The notes beneath the pieces were generated by a model. That model saw nothing but the letters and a program-made list of their open reading frames with translations. It searched no databases and was not told the origin of the DNA. Both the position numbers and the translations under genes were made by a program. A DNA stretch of 64,000 nucleotides from Alkalicoccus daliensis (GTDB lineage Bacteria; Bacillota; Bacilli; Bacillales; Salisediminibacteriaceae), in contig NZ_FNIL01000004.1 in assembly GCF_900103955.1 (NCBI RefSeq), positions 58,000 through 121,999 on the forward strand, in the 5' to 3' direction. Positions 58,667 through 64,000 of the stretch are shown here, piece by piece (position 1 is the stretch's first letter; each line of letters begins with the position of its first letter).

Positions 58667-60034
58667 CTATCCCGTAAAAACGTCTCCTTTCGGATATCGG
58701 ATAGAGTGCACTTCGGTTTTCGCAAGTGAAAAAGCAAGTGTCACTGGACCGATCCGCCCCACGATCATAAGAAACATAATAATAATTTTTCCGGGGAGTG
58801 ACAGTTCGGCAGTGATTCCCATAGAAAGTCCCACGGTGCCGAATGCAGAAAACGCTTCAAACATTAATGCAAAAAAAGGCAGCTCTTCTGTCACTGCCAG
58901 CAGAAAAATGCTGAAGGTAACCAGTATTAAGCTCATCACTACTATGGCCAGCGCCCGCATCACTACCTGATCCGGAATGGTCCGTTCGAAGGCTACCGTT
59001 TCTCTGCTTCCTTTTAAATACGCTGCGACTGCAAGAAGAATGACAACAAATGTAGTCAGCTTAATTCCGCTTCCTGTAGAAGCACTACCGGCTCCGATAA
59101 ACATCAGTACCATAATCAACAGCAGAGAAGCAGGTTCCATACTGCCAATATCCAGTGTATTAAAACCAGCGGTGCGGGGTGTCACCGCCTGAAAATACGA
59201 TGCCCAGAGCCTGCCTGCCATCTCCAGCTGCCCTAAAGTTTCCGGATTGTTGTACTCGAGGACGAAAATGAAAAACATCATAGCAATGTTTAACACCAGG
59301 GTGCCCAGCAGCATAATTTTTGAATGCAGAGAAAGCAGCCGGAATTTTCTCGTATGCAGCAGATCGTAAATTACCGTAAATCCGATACCCCCGGTAATAA
59401 ATAAAGCGGTAATAGTCAGGTTGATCAGCGGGTCCGCAGCATATGCCATCAGACTATCGCTGCGCAGTCCAATGCCCGCATTATTAAAAGCGGAAACGGA
59501 ATGAAAGGCGCTCATAAACAGCCCATCGCCCCAGCCATACTCCGGCACCCAGCGCCACGCGAGCAGTAACGCTGCAATTCCTTCTATGGAAAAGGAAAAG
59601 AAGAGCAGCATTTTTGCGAGCCGGATCATTCCTCCCGTCGTCGGCTGATTAAAAGATTCCTTTACAAGCATACGCTCCCGCAGTCCTATCTTTTTACCCA
59701 GCGCGAGGACAATCAGTACGGCAAATGACATTAATCCAAGCCCTCCCAGCTGGATCAGAACCATCAGTACCAGGTGACCCATCCTGTTGAAAACTTCACC
59801 TACATCCACTGTCACAAGACCTGTTACTGTCGCGGCAGAAGTAGCAGTAAATAAAGCATCTACGAAAGATACCGATTCCTTTGCAGTAAATGGAAGATAT
59901 AAAAGCAGCGTACCGATCACTATAATCCAGATAAATCCTGCAGCTAAAAATTGAGGAGGTGTTAATCGTTTGACCCGTCTGCGGATCCCTCTCATTACCA
60001 AGCCCTTCTTTCCTGTCGACTTATTTAATGTCAA
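58667..60034 (-). CDS. ktrB: KtrB/TrkH-type potassium (Na+-coupled) transporter subunit
   Basis: The roughly 455-residue membrane protein has four M1-P-M2 pore repeats. The selectivity-filter segments are SAATVTGLVT, AFNNAGIGL, TPRTAGFNT and FSAFGTVGLS, each contributing its central Gly. It forms the K+ channel dimer regulated by a KtrA/KtrC ring, which is not encoded here (like B. subtilis KtrD, which is unlinked to KtrC). The start is TTG 60034 with AAAAGGAG seven bases upstream; the frame extends to 60064 and an internal ATG exists at 59995. K+ uptake is central to salt adaptation. Confidence 0.9.
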   Translation of the reverse strand: MTLNKSTGKKGLVMRGIRRRVKRLTPPQFLAAGFIWIIVIGTLLLYLPFTAKESVSFVDALFTATSAATVTGLVTVDVGEVFNRMGHLVLMVLIQLGGLGLMSFAVLIVLALGKKIGLRERMLVKESFNQPTTGGMIRLAKMLLFFSFSIEGIAALLLAWRWVPEYGWGDGLFMSAFHSVSAFNNAGIGLRSDSLMAYAADPLINLTITALFITGGIGFTVIYDLLHTRKFRLLSLHSKIMLLGTLVLNIAMMFFIFVLEYNNPETLGQLEMAGRLWASYFQAVTPRTAGFNTLDIGSMEPASLLLIMVLMFIGAGSASTGSGIKLTTFVVILLAVAAYLKGSRETVAFERTIPDQVVMRALAIVVMSLILVTFSIFLLAVTEELPFFALMFEAFSAFGTVGLSMGITAELSLPGKIIIMFLMIVGRIGPVTLAFSLAKTEVHSIRYPKGDVFTG

Positions 60035-60240
60035 TAATTTACTCCTTTTAATGCGGGCTGTCAATTTAATTTTTCACTGGTAAAACCTATTCCTATCCCT
60101 TTCACAGCGTTTTGAACAAATATATTACATAATCCTGTCCAGATTTTTATATCCTGACAGAATTTGCAATTATCAGTCTTTATTCTTTACAATAAAGAGA
60201 CTAACATGAAAAGAAAACACTTTTGAGAATGGAAGAGTTC

Positions 60241-60318
60241 TTATTGCTGTTCCACTTTCAGCGATTGCTTGCTGGAGGGCTTGTCTTCGTTCCACAGCAG
60301 AGCGAGTCTTTATTGCCT
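60241..60318 (+). repeat. degenerate module A fragment
   Basis: TTATTGCTG...CCACTTTC...GGAGGGCTTGT and a later TTCGTTCCACAGCAG follow the order of module A but with large deletions. Confidence 0.45.
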
Positions 60319-60352
60319 AACGTACAACTTTATGCAGAACCACTATAAAATG

Positions 60353-60577
60353 GCTACCTTGAAAATAAAAGTTCCGCTAGAAAGAAGTAATACTGCTGCT
60401 TCACTTTCGGAGAGGCTTACCCAAGGGCTTGTTCTCGACTAATTTTGACGGAAAGAACGTCCGCCAAAATGGATTCTCCAACTGCGCTGATCCTTTGGGT
60501 GTCCTCTCCTTCGTTACACAGCAGTATTAATTTCCATACTTCATGGTGCAAAAATTTTGCATGAGTGTCTCTGTAAA
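60353..60577 (+). repeat. module A repeat, short form, best preserved (copy A5)
   Basis: The 142-base core (60388-60529) is an imperfect palindrome. Outer arms are TAATACTGCTG/CAGCAGTATTA, inner arms GGAGAGG/CCTCTCC and ACCCAAGGG/CCTTTGGGT, and the tip is TTTTGACGGAAAGAACGTCCGCC with paired flanks. It begins GCTACCTTGAAAATAAAA and ends GCATGAGTGTCTCTGT, where module B starts in the composite copies. A trace of the B end remains (CTCTGT). It lies between ktrB and the aminotransferase gene. Confidence 0.85.
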
Positions 60578-60582
60578 AATTA

Positions 60583-60670
60583 ATTATGCTGTTTTGCCGT
60601 TCCGCTCTCGGTGAAGGCTTACCGGAGGGATGTTTCTCATTAGATTAGTCGCAGAATTTCTTCTGCATGA
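60583..60670 (+). repeat. second degenerate module A fragment
   Basis: Sequence such as GGTGAAGGCTTACCGGAGGG, then ATTAGATTAGTCG, echoes the left half of module A (GGAGAGGCTTACCCAAGGG, CGACTAATT). It reaches to within 30 bases of the aminotransferase start and so may carry its promoter. Confidence 0.4.
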
Positions 60671-60700
60671 GCGATTACATATGAAAAGGCGGGTGACTTT

Positions 60701-61876
60701 GTGGTAAAACAATTTGAACCATCTCATACTTTGCAGCGGCTGCCGGAGCAGTTTTTTGCACAGCTGGTAAAGAAAGCGCAGAAGCTGAAGGAAGCAGGGC
60801 ATGACGTCATTAATCTCGGACAGGGAAATCCTGACCTTCCTACTCCCGATGCAATTGTCGATAAGCTGCAGGAAGCTGCAGCACGGCCGAAACATCACAA
60901 ATATCCTCCCTTTCGCGGACAGCCGTTTCTCAAGCAGGCCGTCTGCGATTTTTATCAAAGAGAATATGGGGTGATGCTGGATCCAGAAACGGAAGTAGCT
61001 GTGCTTCCCGGGGCAAAGACAGGGCTTGTGGAATTGAGCCAGTGTCTTTTAAACCCGGGGGATAAAGCGCTGCTCCCGGATCCAGGGTATCCCGACTATA
61101 TGTCTGGAATCGCGCTGGCGGATGCAACCCCTCTGTTCATGCCGCTCCGTGCAGAAAACAGCTTTCTGCCTGATTATGCTGCGCTGAACGGCGAAGACAA
61201 ACAAGCTGCGAAATTAATGTTTCTTAATTATCCGAACAACCCTACGGCAGGGACTGCTTCTGCTTCCTTTTTTGAAGAAACAACGGCTTTTGCACAAAAG
61301 CACGACATTTGCGTATGCCATGACTTTGCATACGGAGCGATTGGTTTTGACGGAGAAAAACCACGGAGTTTTCTGCAGACGGAAGGTGCGAAGGATATTG
61401 GCATCGAGATCTATACTCTCTCAAAATCATACAATATGGCAGGCTGGCGTATTGCATTTGCTGTAGGAAATCCGTCGGTAATTGAAAGCATCAATTTACT
61501 CCAGGATCATATGTACGTCAGTGTTTTCGGCGCTGTACAGGAAGCAGCTACAGAGGCGCTGCAGGGCTCACAGGAAAACGTGAAAGAGCTCGTCGCCGTC
61601 TATGAACAGCGGCGGAATACACTGGTAAGCAGCCTTCGGGACATCGGCTGGGACGTTCCTTCTCCGAAGGGCTCCTTTTTTGCCTGGCTGCCGGTGCCGG
61701 CCGGGTTCCGTTCTGAAGAGTTCGCTGACCTGCTGCTTGAAAAAGCACATGTTGTGGTGGCCCCTGGCACCGGGTTTGGAAAAAGCGGAGACGGCTATGT
61801 GCGTGTCGGGCTCGTTGCGCCGGAGGAATTGATGAAAGAGGCAGCTGCGCGCATTGGGAAGCTTGGGTTGTTTTGA
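60701..61876 (+). CDS. mtnE: class-I PLP aminotransferase, MtnE-like
   Basis: This 391-residue fold-type I enzyme has NLGQGNPDLPTP at the N-terminus, NYPNNPTAG, VCHDFAYGAIGFDG, the PLP Lys in YTLSKSYNMAGWR, and the substrate-carboxylate Arg near YVRVGL. From memory it resembles B. subtilis YkrV (MtnE), the transaminase that finishes methionine salvage. No other mtn genes are here, so an alternative broad-specificity role is possible. The start is GTG 60701, with GGCGGGTGA upstream. Confidence 0.75.
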   Translation: MVKQFEPSHTLQRLPEQFFAQLVKKAQKLKEAGHDVINLGQGNPDLPTPDAIVDKLQEAAARPKHHKYPPFRGQPFLKQAVCDFYQREYGVMLDPETEVAVLPGAKTGLVELSQCLLNPGDKALLPDPGYPDYMSGIALADATPLFMPLRAENSFLPDYAALNGEDKQAAKLMFLNYPNNPTAGTASASFFEETTAFAQKHDICVCHDFAYGAIGFDGEKPRSFLQTEGAKDIGIEIYTLSKSYNMAGWRIAFAVGNPSVIESINLLQDHMYVSVFGAVQEAATEALQGSQENVKELVAVYEQRRNTLVSSLRDIGWDVPSPKGSFFAWLPVPAGFRSEEFADLLLEKAHVVVAPGTGFGKSGDGYVRVGLVAPEELMKEAAARIGKLGLF

Positions 61877-62020
61877 TTTTTTGATCACAGCTGAATTTCT
61901 TTTAGATTCACATGTGATTATATTTTCCAGCAGACTGTTGACGGTTAGGTTTCAATATTTAATTCTTTATGATAAAAGGATGGATTAGAGTCTTCACTGT
62001 TTTAAATATCGGCTAATAAA
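61877..62020. other. short intergenic stretch, nothing recognised
   Basis: No gene or element is supported between the aminotransferase stop and the terminator that follows. Confidence 0.2.
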
Positions 62021-62056
62021 AATTGCAGGTACACCTATAGAGGGATACCTGCAATT
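62021..62056. terminator. terminator between convergent genes
   Basis: AATTGCAGGTA pairs with TACCTGCAATT across a 14-base loop. It lies between the aminotransferase (+) and pdxA (-) genes. Confidence 0.75.
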
Positions 62057-62079
62057 ATCTATTGTATGATTTTTTATTT

Positions 62080-63087
62080 TCACGAAAGTACGGAAGGGGA
62101 TAATTCTATTGCGTCCTTCAATGCTGCAATTAAGGAATCTTCACTTGCAATGTTTTTACCAGCAATGTCAAAAGCTGTCCCGTGGTCTACACTTGTTCTT
62201 ATAATAGGAAGGCCGACCGTGATATTTACGCCTGCTTCAATCCCAAGAACTTTTATGGGTCCGTGGCCTTGGTCATGATATTGTGCTACTACAATATCAA
62301 AATCTCCTCTTTTTGCCCTGAAAAATAATGTATCCGCAGGCAATGGGCCTGTGACATCAATTCCTTCTTCTTCGGCTTTTTTTACTGCCGGTATTATTTT
62401 CTCCTCTTCTTCTCTGTTACCAAATAATCCGTTTTCCCCTGCATGAGGATTAATGCCACATACACCAATCCTTGGACTGGCATAGCCTGCTTTTTTTAGA
62501 GTCTCATCTGCCAGTTTGATTACTGAATACTGTCTTTCTACGTCAATCTTATTAATTGCATCTATAAGCCCCATATGGGTAGTTACGTGAATAACTTTTA
62601 ACCCTGGGGCAGATAACATCATGGCAAAGTTATCGGAGTTCGTCAGGTCTGCTAATATTTCAGTGTGCCCTGGATATAAGTGACCCGCTTTATGCAGAGC
62701 TTCTTTATTCAAAGGAGCAGTGCAAATACTTTGGATACTTTTTTCATTTGCCAAAGAGATAGCTTTTTCTAAATATTGAAAGGCAGCTTCTCCTGCATCT
62801 TTGGAAACTTCACCAAACGGCAGGTCAGCAGGTACATTTCTCATATCGATCACATCAATGGTACCGTAAGAAAACGCTCCTTTCTCTGGCATTTCAACTG
62901 CATTTAATTCTTTCTCAGTGCCAGTTACTTTTAAAGCCTTCTTTAGTCTTTCTTTGTCTCCTACTACCAACGGTCTACATTCTTCATACAAATCTTTATG
63001 GTCAAGTGCTTTGACTATGATTTCAGGACCTATTCCTGCAGGATCTCCCATTGTTATAGCCACGATAGGTTTTTCAGTTCGTTTCAT
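62080..63087 (-). CDS. pdxA: PdxA-family 4-phospho-hydroxyacid dehydrogenase
   Basis: The 335-residue enzyme has the PdxA signatures ITMGDPAGIGPEI, the metal-binding His segments HVTTHMGL and GINPHAGENGLFG, and QYHDQGHGPIKVLG. Classic PdxA oxidises 4-phosphohydroxy-L-threonine in vitamin B6 synthesis. Bacillaceae normally make B6 by PdxS/PdxT. This copy follows a TRAP transporter gene, so it is more likely a PdxA2-type catabolic dehydrogenase for 4-phospho-D-erythronate or D-threonate. The partner DUF1537 kinase would be expected to the right of the window. Confidence 0.88.
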   Translation of the reverse strand: MKRTEKPIVAITMGDPAGIGPEIIVKALDHKDLYEECRPLVVGDKERLKKALKVTGTEKELNAVEMPEKGAFSYGTIDVIDMRNVPADLPFGEVSKDAGEAAFQYLEKAISLANEKSIQSICTAPLNKEALHKAGHLYPGHTEILADLTNSDNFAMMLSAPGLKVIHVTTHMGLIDAINKIDVERQYSVIKLADETLKKAGYASPRIGVCGINPHAGENGLFGNREEEEKIIPAVKKAEEEGIDVTGPLPADTLFFRAKRGDFDIVVAQYHDQGHGPIKVLGIEAGVNITVGLPIIRTSVDHGTAFDIAGKNIASEDSLIAALKDAIELSPSVLS

Positions 63088-63147
63088 TATCTTACCTCCA
63101 ACAATCTATTTATCTCAGAAGATGATATTTAAAAATCCTGCCACCCA

Positions 63148-64000
63148 CTAGTCCATCATTAAATCTGGCAGGAATGTTACGATTTCCGGAAAAACAATGA
63201 TTAAAAGAATAGATAATAGGTAGACGCCTACAAAGATCAGAATATGCGGCAGCATCTTTAATACGTTCGTACCCGCAACTTTTGCTGCTAATAGGCTTGA
63301 TAGCCCATATGGTGGTGTAACCGTGCCTAATCTAATTGACATAACTGTTACAATACCCGCTACTACTGGATTGATTTCTAACCCTTGCATTACAGGGAGC
63401 AGTAGAGGCACAAAAATGAGCATTGCAGAGTTTGGCTCCATGAAGGTTCCCAATACAACGTAAAGCAAAACAAGCATTAATAAGAAAACGAAAGCACTTA
63501 CATTGTTAGTTAAAAGAAACTCAATCAGCGGATCCATTGTCTGATAATATGTGAGCACCCATGACAGCAGTGCTGCTGCAGCAATTAATATATAAATAGT
63601 CGCTGAATCCAATGTTGCTCTTTTCGTAACTTCAACATATTTCTTTACATTACGCTGCTTTTTAATAAAAAATGCTACGAACACAACATATACTACAGCA
63701 ATACTCGCTGCTTCTGTCGCTGTAAATACTCCACTCATGATACCAACTATAACTACGAGGAATAAGCTGATAGGAAAGATACTTTTCTTAAGAGCTGTTA
63801 ATTTTGATAATTTCTCATCGTTGCTTAACCCGATCATTTCATTATCAATAGGTCCCACATCATTCTTTGATGCGTAATAATAAGCATAGCCCATCTGCGT
63901 AAAACCAATTAATATTCCCGGAATAATTCCGGCCATAAATAATGCAGCTACAGATGTCTGAGCCAAAGCCCCGTATACGATCAATAAAATACTCGGTGGA
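63148..64000 (-). CDS. dctM: TRAP transporter large permease (DctM), partial
   Basis: The C-terminal portion (at least 278 residues) of a DctM-type permease has multiple membrane helices and the family segments GTFMEPNSAMLIFVPLLLPV and RLGTVTPPYGLSSLLAA. The stop is at 63148; the N-terminus lies beyond the right edge, so the gene is cut by the window, not broken. TRAP systems take up organic acids with Na+. It is 60 bases upstream of pdxA on the same strand, suggesting one operon for a sugar acid. Confidence 0.9.
   Translation of the reverse strand, partial: PPSILLIVYGALAQTSVAALFMAGIIPGILIGFTQMGYAYYYASKNDVGPIDNEMIGLSNDEKLSKLTALKKSIFPISLFLVVIVGIMSGVFTATEAASIAVVYVVFVAFFIKKQRNVKKYVEVTKRATLDSATIYILIAAAALLSWVLTYYQTMDPLIEFLLTNNVSAFVFLLMLVLLYVVLGTFMEPNSAMLIFVPLLLPVMQGLEINPVVAGIVTVMSIRLGTVTPPYGLSSLLAAKVAGTNVLKMLPHILIFVGVYLLSILLIIVFPEIVTFLPDLMMD

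Noticed and set aside
63148-64000. Truncated or broken TRAP permease pseudogene
   Set aside because: The frame is open to the window edge, so it is only cut by the window boundary.

Overview
The window looks like a chromosomal segment from a spore-former-lineage member of the Bacillaceae, probably a moderately halophilic or alkaliphilic one. Supporting signs are the strong AGGAGG-type ribosome binding sites, B. subtilis-like genes (kbaA, salA, rocR/rocD/rocA, nagR-nagA-nagB, yhaM, csbD, an LIPF-type intracellular subtilisin), SigB-like promoters, and very acidic secreted or lipid-anchored proteins. The genus cannot be fixed from the sequence alone.

Layout. 0-5 kb: a lone 5S rRNA gene, kbaA, salA, a type I signal peptidase, a 22-residue membrane peptide and an orphan FAD-binding dehydrogenase subunit, all on the minus strand. 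5-10 kb: a multi-helix TM_helix-repeat channel protein and a secreted Vpr-like subtilase. 10-14.5 kb: an arginine/ornithine catabolic unit (rocD-rocA plus the enhancer-binding regulator rocR) with a sigma-54 promoter and a palindromic enhancer candidate. 14.6-19.6 kb: an OYE-family reductase, a tandem-repeat patch, the nagR-nagA-nagB operon with a NagR operator, and csbD. 19.7-25.3 kb: quinone oxidoreductase, a TetR-MFS efflux pair, yhaM and a stress-type PNPOx protein. 25.8-32.3 kb: a LacI regulator, an EcsC protein, a PTS IIA protein, a zinc alcohol dehydrogenase and a polar amino-acid ABC transporter. 33-41 kb: a CHASE4-GGDEF cyclase, a macro-domain protein, an epoxide-hydrolase-like enzyme with a 29-residue membrane peptide, a YusW-type lipoprotein, a second alcohol dehydrogenase, a Cys-rich copper-type protein and an intracellular subtilisin. 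41-46 kb: metE under a cobalamin riboswitch, and a divergent BCCT transporter. 46-54 kb: GNAT, a hypothetical protein, and an RND pump divergent from its TetR regulator with duplicated operators, then a second DHA2-type MFS pump. 54-64 kb: an alpha/beta hydrolase with an FGGY kinase, an amidase, a KtrB-type potassium channel subunit, an MtnE-like aminotransferase, PdxA and a TRAP permease cut by the window edge.

The most unusual content is a dispersed, highly structured intergenic repeat family. Module A is an imperfect palindrome whose core is bounded by TAATACTGCTG / CAGCAGTATTA. Module B is bounded by inverted repeats GCTCTGTTAA...TTAACAGAGC. They occur as A-B composites in a fixed order at about 25.3-25.8 (inverted), 32.5-33.1 and 47.3-47.96 kb, as A alone at 23.3 and 60.4 kb, and as B alone at 53.9-54.3 kb. 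Two copies are flanked by exact 9-bp direct repeats at their boundaries, and hairpin arms show paired base changes between copies. This fits a non-autonomous mobile element with conserved secondary structure. No transposase, integron, CRISPR array, prophage or tRNA gene was seen.
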